DNA from: Marinobacter zhejiangensis
Lineage (GTDB): Bacteria > Pseudomonadota > Gammaproteobacteria > Pseudomonadales > Oleiphilaceae
NCBI RefSeq assembly: GCF_900114775.1
Contig: NZ_FOUE01000001.1
Coordinates: 868,001 to 932,000 of the forward strand
Length of the DNA stretch: 64,000 nucleotides
Direction of reading: 5' to 3'
Below the pieces are notes generated by a model. That model ran no database searches, was not told where the DNA came from, and saw nothing but the letters and a program-made list of their open reading frames with translations. A program made the position numbers and the translations under genes. Shown here piece after piece: positions 36,267 to 44,713 of the stretch; the stretch's first letter is position 1; each line of letters opens with the position of its first letter.

Positions 36267-37292
36267 ATGTTCAAGTTCGGATCTTTCCTGATGACACCCA
36301 TGGCCAAGTATCTGATGCTGGCCTTCGCCCTGGTGTTCCCTTTGCTCGCTAAAAACGAGTACCAGGTGTACGTGATGGCATCCGCTTTTGTCTGGGCGAT
36401 TGCGGTCTACGGCCTGAACATCATCACCGGCTTCTGTGGTCAGCTGAACCTGGCCCATGGTGGCTTCTTCGCCATCGGCGCCTATACCCTGGGCCTGCTC
36501 AGCTCAGACTATGGTTGGAGCTTCTGGCCAGCGTTTGTAGCAGCGCTGGTGATGACGGCAGGGCTGGGTTTCCTGGTGGGGGTGGTGTCGCTGCGGCTGA
36601 AAGAGCACTACTTTGCCATCTTCACCCTCTGTGTCGGTTTCATCATCTACCTGCTGATGGATAAGTGGGAAGAACTGACCCACGGCCCCATTGGCGTCCG
36701 TGACATTGCTGCGCCGTATGGGTTTGGCCTGGTGGACTTCACCAATACCGTTCCGTTCTATTACCTGGTGCTGGCGTTCCTGGTGTTTGCGATCTGGTTC
36801 ATGGGCCGGCTGTCCCGGTCCCTGCTGGGGCGTACCTTCATTGCCATCCGCAACGGCGATGAGCTGGCGGAGTCCCTGGGCATCAACCTGATGCGCAACA
36901 AAATACTGGCATTTGTGTTGTCCACGACTTACGCCGGTCTGGCGGGTGCGCTGTACGCTGGCATGGTGCGGTTCATTGGCCCGGAAGAAGCCAACATTAA
37001 CCACACCTTCGACATGATCACCTACCTGCTGGTGGGTGGCATCGGTACCATCACCGGCCCATTGCTGGGCACTGTCGGCATTGTCTGGATCACCCAGTCG
37101 CTGCAGTTCCTCGAAGAGTACCGGATGATCATCTTCGGCCCGCTTCTGGTGCTGCTGGTGATTTTCTTCCCCCGCGGCATCACCGGGTCTTTCCTCGGCT
37201 GGATGCACCACAAACGCCAGCAACCGCAAGCGACGGCCAAGCGCCAGGCTTCCAAGGCCACTGCCGCAACGGAGGTGGAGAGCAATGCTTAA
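36267..37292 (+). CDS. livM: branched-chain-type ABC permease LivM
   Basis: This 341-aa second permease has about ten helices. GFCGQLNLAHGGFFAIGAYT, FTLCVGFIIYLL and TFDMITYLLVGGIGTITGPLLG are the LivM signatures. AAAGGAG lies about 10 bases before the ATG at 36267, so the longer frame from 36246 is rejected. One base separates it from livH, and it overlaps livG by 8 bases. The last 30 residues are basic and Gln/Ala-rich. Confidence 0.92.
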   Translation: MFKFGSFLMTPMAKYLMLAFALVFPLLAKNEYQVYVMASAFVWAIAVYGLNIITGFCGQLNLAHGGFFAIGAYTLGLLSSDYGWSFWPAFVAALVMTAGLGFLVGVVSLRLKEHYFAIFTLCVGFIIYLLMDKWEELTHGPIGVRDIAAPYGFGLVDFTNTVPFYYLVLAFLVFAIWFMGRLSRSLLGRTFIAIRNGDELAESLGINLMRNKILAFVLSTTYAGLAGALYAGMVRFIGPEEANINHTFDMITYLLVGGIGTITGPLLGTVGIVWITQSLQFLEEYRMIIFGPLLVLLVIFFPRGITGSFLGWMHHKRQQPQATAKRQASKATAATEVESNA

Positions 37293-38052
37293 GATCGAAC
37301 ACCTGACCAAGATGTTTGGCGGTCTGGCTGCCGTCAATGACGTGTCCGTTGTATTCGAAGCCAACAAGATTAACGCCATCATCGGGCCTAACGGGGCCGG
37401 CAAAAGCACCTTCTTTAACCTGGTGTCCGGGCTGCATCAGCCAACCTCCGGGCGCATCCTGCTGGACGGTGTTGACGTTACCCAGATGCGTTGTGACAAG
37501 GTGGCTCAACTGGGCGTGGGCCGAACCTTTCAGACCACCAACCTGTTTGAGCAGGCCACGGTGCTGGACAACCTGATCGTCGGCCACCGCCTGCGGACCC
37601 GTTCCGGGCTGTGGGATGTGCTGATCAATTCCCGGCGCTTGCAGGCGGAGGAAAAGGCCAGTCGGGACAAGGCTCGGGAAGCACTGGATTTCGTGGGTTT
37701 GTCCCATGTCGAGAACCAGTACATTGCCGACATCACCCAGGAAGAGCGCAAGCGGGTGGCCTTTGCCCTGGCGTTGGCGACGGACCCCAAACTGGTGCTG
37801 CTGGATGAGCCTGCTGCCGGAGTCAACCCGGAAGAAACCGATGGCCTGGCCGAGCTCATGAAAAAGATGGTGGCCAACGGTCTGACGGTGTGCCTGATCG
37901 AACACAAGATGGACATGATCATGGGCATGGCCGACAAGATCATGGTGCTGGACCACGGCGAAAAGATCGCAGAAGGCACTCCGGCGGAAATCAAGAGCAA
38001 TCCAGTGGTGATCGAAGCGTACCTGGGGAGTGACGAAGATGCTGCAGCTTAA
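37285..38052 (+). CDS. livG: branched-chain-type ABC ATPase LivG
   Basis: This 255-aa ATPase has Walker A GPNGAGKST, the Q-loop region RTFQTTNLF and Walker B LVLLDEPAAGVNPEE. The ABC signature position reads DITQEERKRVAFALALA, so LSGGQ is replaced by TQEER, a common variant in this subfamily. It overlaps livM and livF, indicating a translationally coupled operon. Confidence 0.93.
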   Translation: MLKIEHLTKMFGGLAAVNDVSVVFEANKINAIIGPNGAGKSTFFNLVSGLHQPTSGRILLDGVDVTQMRCDKVAQLGVGRTFQTTNLFEQATVLDNLIVGHRLRTRSGLWDVLINSRRLQAEEKASRDKAREALDFVGLSHVENQYIADITQEERKRVAFALALATDPKLVLLDEPAAGVNPEETDGLAELMKKMVANGLTVCLIEHKMDMIMGMADKIMVLDHGEKIAEGTPAEIKSNPVVIEAYLGSDEDAAA

Positions 38053-38746
38053 GAACGTGGATGTCTGCTACGGCAGCTTCAAGGCACTCAACAACATTTC
38101 GATGACCGTGGACACCGGGGAGCTGGTGGTACTGCTGGGCGCCAACGGTGCCGGAAAATCCAGCCTGTTCAACGCCATCAGTGGCCTGAACAAGCCCAGT
38201 GCCGGCGATGTCGAGTTTGAAGACCGTCGTCTTAATGGCCTTAAGCCCAATGCCATCGTCAGCGGCGGCGTCGTCCAGTGCGCCGAGGGCCGCAAATTGT
38301 TCCCGCACATGAGCGTGCTGCAGAACCTGATGCTCGGCGCCTACGTCCATCGTCGTGACCGGGCCGGGAATAAGCAGCGTCTCAACGAAGTGCTGGAGCT
38401 GTTCCCCATTCTCGAAGACAAAGCCCAGCAGCCAGCCGGTTCGCTGTCCGGTGGACAGCAGCAAATGGTGGCTATCGGCAGGGCCATGATGAGCCGCCCC
38501 CGATTGCTGATGCTGGATGAACCTTCGCTGGGACTGGCACCGCTGGTGGTCAAGCAGATGTTCGAAATCATCAAGCAGATCAACAGCCTCGGCACCACCG
38601 TGTTGCTGGCGGAACAGAACGCCTTTGCCGCCCTGAAGATTGCCGACCGTGCCTACGTCATGGAAAACGGCCAGCTGGTCATGGAAGGCGATCAGGAAAC
38701 CATGCTCGGTAACGAGCAGGTTCGTCGGGCCTACATCGGCGCCTGA
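38039..38746 (+). CDS. livF: branched-chain-type ABC ATPase LivF
   Basis: This 235-aa ATPase has Walker A GANGAGKSS, signature LSGGQQQMVAIGRA, Walker B LLMLDEPSLGLAP and the terminal LivF-type MEGDQETMLGNEQVRRAYIG. The ATG at 38039 follows GGGGAG and is preferred over a GTG at 38030. It overlaps the end of livG by 14 bases. The binding protein gene follows after 47 bases. Confidence 0.93.
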   Translation: MLQLKNVDVCYGSFKALNNISMTVDTGELVVLLGANGAGKSSLFNAISGLNKPSAGDVEFEDRRLNGLKPNAIVSGGVVQCAEGRKLFPHMSVLQNLMLGAYVHRRDRAGNKQRLNEVLELFPILEDKAQQPAGSLSGGQQQMVAIGRAMMSRPRLLMLDEPSLGLAPLVVKQMFEIIKQINSLGTTVLLAEQNAFAALKIADRAYVMENGQLVMEGDQETMLGNEQVRRAYIGA

Positions 38747-38793
38747 TGAGCATTCATTCGACAAAGCAATAATGACAATAGTTGGAGAACGCA

Positions 38794-39939
38794 ATGACAC
38801 CGAAAAACACGCTTAAAGCTGTGATTACCGCTACCTCCTTGGGTCTGGTGGCAACCTCCGCCATGGCAGAGAGTATCAATATCGGCTTCACCGGCCCGCT
38901 TAGCGGTGGGGCTGCACTTTATGGCGAAAATACACTGTCCGGGTTGCGCATGGCGGCCGAGGAGATCAATGCGGCAGGTGGCTTTGACCTGAATGGTGAG
39001 CAGGTGACCATTAACCTGGTAGCTCTGGATGATCGTTACTCTCCTGCCCAGGCGGCCACCAACGCAAAACGCCTGAAACAGGACAACGGGGTGTCTGCCA
39101 TCTTCGTTCCTCACTCTGGCGGCGTTTTTGCGTTGCAGGATTTCAATGAGAAAGACGATTTCCTGGTCATGGCTTACACCAGCGTGCCGACGGTGACGGA
39201 AAAGGGGAATACCCTGACCCTGCGCATTCCGCCGACGTTTGACGGCTATGTTCGCGCCTTTACCGATTATGCAATGAACAACCTGGGTACAACCCTGGGT
39301 ATGGCTGGTGCAACGCACGAATACGCGAAGATCTGGGATGAAATGATCCAGCAGACCTGGGAAGCACGGGGCGGCACGGTCGTGGCCGACAACCCGATGG
39401 ATTACAACAAGTCCGCCGATTTCTACACCGGAGTCAGCCGGGTTATTGCTGAGAACCCGGATGTAATGTTCGTTGGTGGCGCCTCGGAGCCAACCGGACT
39501 GGTTATCCAGCAGGCTCGTCAGCTGGGTTTCCAGGGTGGGTTCATTGTGATGGATCAGGCCAAGATTGATGAAGTGGCTCAGGTTGCTGGCGGCATGGAC
39601 ATGGTGGAAGGTGCGGTGGGCGTCGTGCCGCTGTCTGTCTACGAGACGGAGGCGGCGACCGGCTTCATCGAGCGTTACCAGGCCAACTACGGCAAGGTGC
39701 CGGGGTCTGAAGCTGCCTACAACTACCTGGCGCTGCACGCTCTGGTCGAAGCGATGGACATGACCGAGTCGACGGATCCGACCACGGTTCGCGCTGCCAT
39801 TGGTGAGGCCCTGCTAAGTATGGACAGCAGCAAGAACCCGTATGAGGTCCACAGCGTTACCGAAAACGGTGGTTTTGTGACCGTGACCACCCTGGCAGTG
39901 GTGGAGAACGGCGAGATTGTTCGGAAAGAAATCGAATAA
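38794..39939 (+). CDS. ABC importer substrate-binding protein (LivK-like)
   Basis: This 381-aa periplasmic binding protein has a Sec signal peptide ending near ATSAMA|ESINIGF. The HAAT-family features are GFTGPLSGGAALYGENTLSGLRMAAEEIN and LVALDDRYSPAQAATNAKRL. It is the last gene of the importer operon. GGAG ten bases before the ATG at 38794 decides the start. Its ligand would define the substrate of this whole operon; it cannot be read from sequence. Confidence 0.92.
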   Translation: MTPKNTLKAVITATSLGLVATSAMAESINIGFTGPLSGGAALYGENTLSGLRMAAEEINAAGGFDLNGEQVTINLVALDDRYSPAQAATNAKRLKQDNGVSAIFVPHSGGVFALQDFNEKDDFLVMAYTSVPTVTEKGNTLTLRIPPTFDGYVRAFTDYAMNNLGTTLGMAGATHEYAKIWDEMIQQTWEARGGTVVADNPMDYNKSADFYTGVSRVIAENPDVMFVGGASEPTGLVIQQARQLGFQGGFIVMDQAKIDEVAQVAGGMDMVEGAVGVVPLSVYETEAATGFIERYQANYGKVPGSEAAYNYLALHALVEAMDMTESTDPTTVRAAIGEALLSMDSSKNPYEVHSVTENGGFVTVTTLAVVENGEIVRKEIE

Positions 39940-39972
39940 CACCCTGCTATCCGGACACGTCCAAATGAAAAA

Positions 39973-39997
39973 GGAGCGGTTATCCGCTCCTTTTTTT
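39973..39997 (+). terminator. rho-independent terminator of the ABC importer operon
   Basis: GGAGCGG, loop TTAT, CCGCTCC, followed by seven T and preceded by an A-run, so it could also act on the minus strand. It lies 34 bases after the binding protein gene. Confidence 0.92.
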
Positions 39998-40023
39998 GTC
40001 GCTTGAGAGTGCGGCCTGGCCGT

Positions 40024-40782
40024 TCACTTGGATGAGGCCACAAAGTGCGGGTTCAGCACGTTTTCCTTACCGTAGCGGAGCGGCTCGCCATCCAGCGTAT
40101 TGACCTTGCCGCCGGCGGCCAGCAGAACGGCATGGGCGGCACCGGTGTCCCATTCACAAGTGGGGCCAAGCCTGGGGTAGATGTCAGCATGGCCTTCGGC
40201 AATGCGGCAGAACTTCAGCGAGCTGCCGGCCTGAACCAGTTCGTGTTCGCCGAGGTTGTCGATGAACTGGCGGGTCTCATCGTTGAGGTGGCTCTTGCTG
40301 GCCACCACCCGTGTTACCGCTTTGGGCACCACCACACTGATGCGGTGAATCCGCCCGGTACGGTCGCGCTTCCAGGCACCGTCTCCCTTTGCGCCCCAGA
40401 ACGCCTCTTTCAGGGCGGGAGCTGTCACCACCCCCAGGACCGGGACACCGTGTTCGATGAGGGCGATGTTAACGGTAAACTCACCGGTGCGTTTGGTGAA
40501 CTCCTTGGTGCCGTCGATCGGGTCGACCAGCCAGAACCGGTGCCAGCGCCGGCGCTGTGACCAAGGCTCGTCAGCACCTTCTTCAGAGAGAATGGGAATG
40601 TCGTGGCTCAATTGCCGCAGCCCCTCAACAATGATCCGGTGTGACGCGATATCAGCGGCGGTGATTGGTGACTGGTCGGCCTTGTAGTCAACCTTGAAAT
40701 CGGTCAAGTAGATGTTGAGCACTTTCTCGCTGGCGGCGTCGGCAATGCTCAGAACGTCAGGAAGGAGATCGCGGTAGTGCAT
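40024..40782 (-). CDS. cysQ: 3'(2'),5'-bisphosphate nucleotidase CysQ
   Basis: This 252-aa Mg2+-dependent, Li+-sensitive phosphatase removes phosphate from PAP produced in sulfate assimilation. Metal-site motifs are EEGADEP, WLVDPIDGTKEF and CEWDTGAAHAVLLAAGG. It is a housekeeping gene placed in the middle of the catabolic region, reading opposite to the ABC importer. Upstream of it is a ZIP transporter gene on the same strand. Confidence 0.93.
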   Translation of the reverse strand: MHYRDLLPDVLSIADAASEKVLNIYLTDFKVDYKADQSPITAADIASHRIIVEGLRQLSHDIPILSEEGADEPWSQRRRWHRFWLVDPIDGTKEFTKRTGEFTVNIALIEHGVPVLGVVTAPALKEAFWGAKGDGAWKRDRTGRIHRISVVVPKAVTRVVASKSHLNDETRQFIDNLGEHELVQAGSSLKFCRIAEGHADIYPRLGPTCEWDTGAAHAVLLAAGGKVNTLDGEPLRYGKENVLNPHFVASSK

Positions 40783-40859
40783 CGGGCGGGCATCCTGTTC
40801 CGGGGAGTCTGTATTGGAAGAATCGTGAGTGTAGCGTAATTCCGGCCGGATTGACGCCG

Positions 40860-41618
40860 CTAGCCAAACAACTGGCTGGCGGAAAAGGCGGTCAGGAATC
40901 CGATGGCGGCAACCGGGCCGGTAAAACCGTGCATTTCCTCAAAGGCTTCGGGAATCATGGTCTGGATGATCATCACCAGTATGGCCCCGGCGGCTGTCGC
41001 GGTGGCGAAGGCGATGTAGGTTGGTCCGAGTTCGCCCAGGAAGGCATACCCGATCCAGGCTGCGAATGCGGACAGCATCGCAATACTCAGCCAGAGGCCG
41101 AAAATGTAGCCGGGCCCGCGTCCGGCCCGCCGCATACCGGCCGAACTGGACAACCCTTCGGGCACGTTGGAGATGAAAATGGCAAACACGGTGACCAGAG
41201 CCACCCCATTGCCATCCAGCAGACTGACCCCGATCGCCGCTGACTCCGGTAACCCATCGAGCAGTGCGCCGAGCGCAATGGCCACACCTGCTGCCTGGTC
41301 CTTTGATACCACCGGTGCCCGTGAGCGTTTACGGTGCCGGGCGCCATACAGCGAGAGTATGGCATTGGCGCCGGTGTAAAGGACTACGCCAAACAGGAAC
41401 CCTGCGGCCGCCGCGGGCAGCCCACCTACCGCAACGGAGGACTCCATCAATTCGATGGACAGAGCCGATATCAGCACGCCGGTGCCAAAGGCCATGACGC
41501 TGGCAACGGCGCGGTGGGGCAGGTTGAGGAAATAGCCAACCAGAGCGCCAAGCACCAGGGCAAGACCGGAGATACCACCCCACAGGGCGGCCATTAACTC
41601 TGGGGGCAGGTTGATCAC
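40860..41618 (-). CDS. ZIP family divalent metal transporter
   Basis: This 252-aa inner-membrane protein has about eight helices. It carries the ZIP metal-site helices ALGALLDGLPESAAIGVSLL and IFISNVPEGLSSSAGMRRAG, with a His of the first motif replaced by Asp (LLDGLPE where LxHxxPE is usual). It probably imports or exports zinc or another divalent metal. It overlaps the small membrane protein gene upstream by 4 bases, so the two are cotranscribed. Confidence 0.85.
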   Translation of the reverse strand: MINLPPELMAALWGGISGLALVLGALVGYFLNLPHRAVASVMAFGTGVLISALSIELMESSVAVGGLPAAAAGFLFGVVLYTGANAILSLYGARHRKRSRAPVVSKDQAAGVAIALGALLDGLPESAAIGVSLLDGNGVALVTVFAIFISNVPEGLSSSAGMRRAGRGPGYIFGLWLSIAMLSAFAAWIGYAFLGELGPTYIAFATATAAGAILVMIIQTMIPEAFEEMHGFTGPVAAIGFLTAFSASQLFG

Positions 41619-42094
41619 CGTTGTGACTCCGCCTCCGGTGCGGCCAGCACGTCGGAACGAAGACTCAAACCATGGACCAGGAACGAGGTTTCGGTCTGCG
41701 CCAGGGTGATCAGAACCCTGGCGTCACCTTCACGAAAGTGGCCGAGCAGCGAGAACCTCAGCAGGTCGTAGACGCCGTCTCCGATGGCCACCTGGGAGTC
41801 GGCACCGACGTACTGCAACTGTTCAAACGACTCAAACTGGCCAAGTTGGCTGAACTGCTGGAAAGCCTGCTGGCCCTCGTGTGAGCGAAATGCCGCCTTC
41901 AACGAAGACGATAAGAGTGGCTCCAGCTTCTGGTAATCCCAACCAACAATCACCGGCAGTTGTTCTTCAAAGTACGGTTGGGCGATATCGGTGTTTCGTG
42001 AAGCGTTGATGCCAAACCAGACCGCAGTGCCTGCGGCCAGGATGATCGCCCCTACGAGCAGATAGCCTATGGTTCTGAGCGCTGTATTTGCCAT
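41615..42094 (-). CDS. membrane-anchored protein of unknown function
   Basis: This protein of about 159 aa has one N-terminal membrane helix (TIGYLLVGAIILAAGTAVWFG) and an extracytoplasmic domain with amphipathic helices (PYFEEQLPVIVGWDYQKLEPLLS). It resembles DUF2939-like or DUF4019-like small envelope proteins, but I cannot place it firmly. The ATG at 42094 is preferred; an upstream ATG at 42130 adds 12 residues. It is coupled to the ZIP gene. Confidence 0.65.
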   Translation of the reverse strand: MANTALRTIGYLLVGAIILAAGTAVWFGINASRNTDIAQPYFEEQLPVIVGWDYQKLEPLLSSSLKAAFRSHEGQQAFQQFSQLGQFESFEQLQYVGADSQVAIGDGVYDLLRFSLLGHFREGDARVLITLAQTETSFLVHGLSLRSDVLAAPEAESQR

Positions 42095-42147
42095 GATGTA
42101 TGTTGCCCCTTTCCTCAAGCGGTCGATCATACACCATTGTTGTGTGG

Positions 42148-42609
42148 TTACTCTTCGCTCACGTACATCACCAGGCTTTCCACGACGCAGGCGGGCCGGT
42201 CTTCACCAAGGATTTCCACGGTTGTGCGGTAGCAGGCCAGTACACGGCTTGCGTCCTGAGGCTCGGCGCTGAGCAGCTCGACGTTGCTACGGACCTTGGC
42301 GCCAACTTTAACGGCTGACGGGAATCGCACCTTGTTCATACCGTAGTTGATGCTCGCGGCAGTACCGGTAATGGTAAATACCTGCTGGTTTAGCGCTGGC
42401 AGCATCGACAAGGTCAGGAAGCCATGAGCGACCGGGCTTTTCCACGGTGACTCCTGTGTGGCCCGGTCCACATCCACATGAATCCATTGATGATCGCCGG
42501 TTGCATCGGCAAAGGTATTCACCCGCTCCTGAGTAATGCTTGTCCAAGGGCTGCAACCCAGGGTGACACCGGTGTAGTCGGTCAGAACATTCAAGGCGAT
42601 GGTTAGCAT
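42148..42609 (-). CDS. MaoC family (R)-specific enoyl-CoA hydratase-like protein
   Basis: This 153-aa hotdog protein has the hydratase-2 signature: INTFADATGD-type sequence (VNTFADATGDHQWIHVD), with catalytic Asp and His, then FLTLSMLPAL. It would hydrate an enoyl-CoA to the R-hydroxyacyl-CoA, or act as a NodN/MaoC dehydratase. It lies 33 bases downstream of the class II aldolase gene on the same strand. Confidence 0.87.
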   Translation of the reverse strand: MLTIALNVLTDYTGVTLGCSPWTSITQERVNTFADATGDHQWIHVDVDRATQESPWKSPVAHGFLTLSMLPALNQQVFTITGTAASINYGMNKVRFPSAVKVGAKVRSNVELLSAEPQDASRVLACYRTTVEILGEDRPACVVESLVMYVSEE

Positions 42610-42642
42610 TGTCGTTGTGTCCTTGCCTGAAAAATGAGGGGG

Positions 42643-43401
42643 CTACACCGCGTAGCCCGGATTGCGACTGTCCAGCAGTCGGAGCACCGCAGGCCAGGTC
42701 AAGGCCGCGGCTTTACCCAGGGACTGGGATTGTTCTGCCGTGGTCTGAATGGCTTCCGGCGATGGCTGATAGGTGGGGCCGCAGGCCAGCGCCCGAACCT
42801 GAATTTCGCAGGCTTTCATCAGGAAATACAGGTAGGTGAAACATTCGGGCACGGTCCTCCCGACGGTCAGCACGCCGTGATTGCGGAGCATCATCATGGA
42901 CTTGCTGCCAAGGTCACGGATCAGGCGTTCACGCTCATCGAGGTTGAGTGCTACGCCTTCGTAGTCGTGATAGCACAGGTGATCGAGACAGAGCATGGCT
43001 GTCTGGCTCAGCGGCAGCAGACCCTCCCGGTGAGCAGAAACCGCGACCCCGTCAGGCGCGTGCAGATGCATCACAGCAGCAGCGTCCTCGCGGCCCATGT
43101 GCACGGCACTGTGGATGGTGAAGCCGGCCGGGTTCACCCGGCTGACTCCACCGGCGTCTATCACCTGACCCTCTCTATCCACCTTCACGAGGGATGAGGC
43201 CGTGATCTCGTGGAAGAGCAGGCCATAGGGGTTGATCAGGAAATGGTGCTCAGGGCCTGGCACCCTCGCTGACAGATGTGTAAAGACCAGGTCATCCCAG
43301 CCGAAATGGGCGACCAGGCGGTAGGCTGCTGCCAGCTCTGTACGAACCTGCCACTCTGCCTTGGCGAGGGCGTTGGTGTTGTTGTCAGTGGTGCCGCTCA
43401 T
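42643..43401 (-). CDS. class II aldolase/adducin family protein
   Basis: This 252-aa protein has the class II aldolase fold: RLVAHFGWDDLVFTHLSARVPG, the metal-binding His pair in AVMHLHAPDGVAVSA, and MMLRNHGVLTVGRTVPE. The family includes fuculose- and ribulose-phosphate aldolases and decarboxylases; within acyl-CoA gene clusters its substrate is unknown. The ATG at 43401 has GGAGA five bases before it (the upstream ATG at 43413 is less likely). It forms a two-gene unit with the MaoC gene, separated from the dehydrogenase pair upstream by a terminator. Confidence 0.85.
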   Translation of the reverse strand: MSGTTDNNTNALAKAEWQVRTELAAAYRLVAHFGWDDLVFTHLSARVPGPEHHFLINPYGLLFHEITASSLVKVDREGQVIDAGGVSRVNPAGFTIHSAVHMGREDAAAVMHLHAPDGVAVSAHREGLLPLSQTAMLCLDHLCYHDYEGVALNLDERERLIRDLGSKSMMMLRNHGVLTVGRTVPECFTYLYFLMKACEIQVRALACGPTYQPSPEAIQTTAEQSQSLGKAAALTWPAVLRLLDSRNPGYAV

Positions 43402-43437
43402 GATGTTCTCCATTGGCAAGGCCGAAGGGCCTGAGAC

Positions 43438-43463
43438 AAAAAAGGGTGGCCAAGAGGCCACCC
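43438..43463 (-). terminator. rho-independent terminator of the acyl-CoA dehydrogenase pair
   Basis: On the minus strand GGGTGGCC, loop TCTT, GGCCACCC is followed by TTTTTT. It lies about 100 bases after the 43561-44703 gene and marks the end of that operon. Confidence 0.88.
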
Positions 43464-43560
43464 GAAGGAGAGGTTCCCGACTGGAGAGTGTGAAGGCCTG
43501 CGAAACCGACTGAGAAAGTTTGCAGGCATTCAGGAACCCCTGGACTCACACTGGGTGCAA

Positions 43561-44703
43561 TCAGCTGGCCTGAAGCAGGGTGGCGTACTGTTCCAGATGG
43601 AAGTCGTCGTCGCCGAGCTGATGGTTGATCATGACGAGGCGTTTGGCGTAGTGGGCAAAGTTGTACTCCCAGGTCATGCCAATCCCGCCGTGGGACTGGA
43701 TAGCCTTCTCGGAAATAAACTGCCCGGCGCGGCCAATCACGTTCTTGGCTGCGGCCAGGGTGCGACGGCGATCATCACTCTGTGGCTCATCGGCCACATT
43801 CGCCGCCAGGATGACCATGGAACGGGCCTGTTCCAGTTCGGACATCATGTCGACCATGCGGTGTTGCAGAACCTGGAACCGGCCAATGGGCACGCCGAAC
43901 TGCTTGCGGGTCTTGAGGTATTCCAGGGTCAGTTCGGTGGCTGTTTCCATCACCCCAACGGCTTCTGCGCACAGCGCGGCGATGGCACGCCCTGCCTGGT
44001 ACTCAATGACGTCGGCTGCTTGTCCCTCCGCCCCCAGCAGGGCATCAGCGGACACCTGGACATTGTTCAGGGTGATGTCGCAGCCTTTGGTGCCATCCAT
44101 GGTCGGGTATACTCGACGCTCGACGCCGACGGCGTTGGGATCAATAGCGAACAGGCTGATGCCCTTGTCATCGCAGGCATCGCCGGCGGTTCGTGCGGAC
44201 ACAACCAGCAGGCCGGCAGTGTTGCCGCCAATCACAACCGCCTTGCGCCCGTTCAGGACGTACCCGTCGCTGGTCTTCTCGGCACGGGTGTCAACCTGGT
44301 TCAGGTTGTAGAAGCTTTGGGGCTCCTGCAGACCCACGGCAACCTGGAGCTCGCCGCTGGCGACTCCCGGCAGCCACCGTTCCTTCTGGGCGTCGTTACC
44401 AGCCTGACTGATCAGACCACCGCCGAGTACGACCGACTGCAGGTAGGGCTCCAGACACAGACCACGACCGAGCTCGGTCATCACCATCTGCACTTCCACC
44501 CCGGTACCACCGAAGCCACCCAGTTCCTCAGAGAACGGCACGGCTGTCAGCCCCAATTCGGCCAGCTGCTTCCAGAAGTCGACGCTGAACCCGGCTTCGC
44601 TCTCACTGAACTCCAGGCGTTTCTCGAAGCTGTACTCACCGCGAACCAGACGTGCCACGGTGTCTTGCAGCATTTGCTGCTCTTCATTCAGTTTGAAATC
44701 CAT
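43561..44703 (-). CDS. acyl-CoA dehydrogenase, PimD-like small partner
   Basis: This 380-aa protein has the acyl-CoA dehydrogenase fold with LARLVRGEYSFEKR-like N-terminus, ELGLTAVPFSEELGGFGG and HGGIGMTWEYNFAHYAKR. The usual catalytic Glu near the C-terminus is replaced by a QLGDDDFHLEQY segment, and the TEP flavin segment reads LQEPQSF. Such degenerate subunits pair with a catalytic partner (PimCD, FadE26/27). The gene directly follows its probable partner at 44714-45910, with 10 bases between them. Confidence 0.87.
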   Translation of the reverse strand: MDFKLNEEQQMLQDTVARLVRGEYSFEKRLEFSESEAGFSVDFWKQLAELGLTAVPFSEELGGFGGTGVEVQMVMTELGRGLCLEPYLQSVVLGGGLISQAGNDAQKERWLPGVASGELQVAVGLQEPQSFYNLNQVDTRAEKTSDGYVLNGRKAVVIGGNTAGLLVVSARTAGDACDDKGISLFAIDPNAVGVERRVYPTMDGTKGCDITLNNVQVSADALLGAEGQAADVIEYQAGRAIAALCAEAVGVMETATELTLEYLKTRKQFGVPIGRFQVLQHRMVDMMSELEQARSMVILAANVADEPQSDDRRRTLAAAKNVIGRAGQFISEKAIQSHGGIGMTWEYNFAHYAKRLVMINHQLGDDDFHLEQYATLLQAS

Positions 44704-44713
44704 GGTCGTCTCC

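Noticed and set aside
35402..39939. Branched-chain amino acid uptake as the role of the Liv-type importer
   Set aside because: The components are of that family, but the flanking CoA ligases, dehydrogenases and operator-like site suggest another carboxylate. I kept only the family names.
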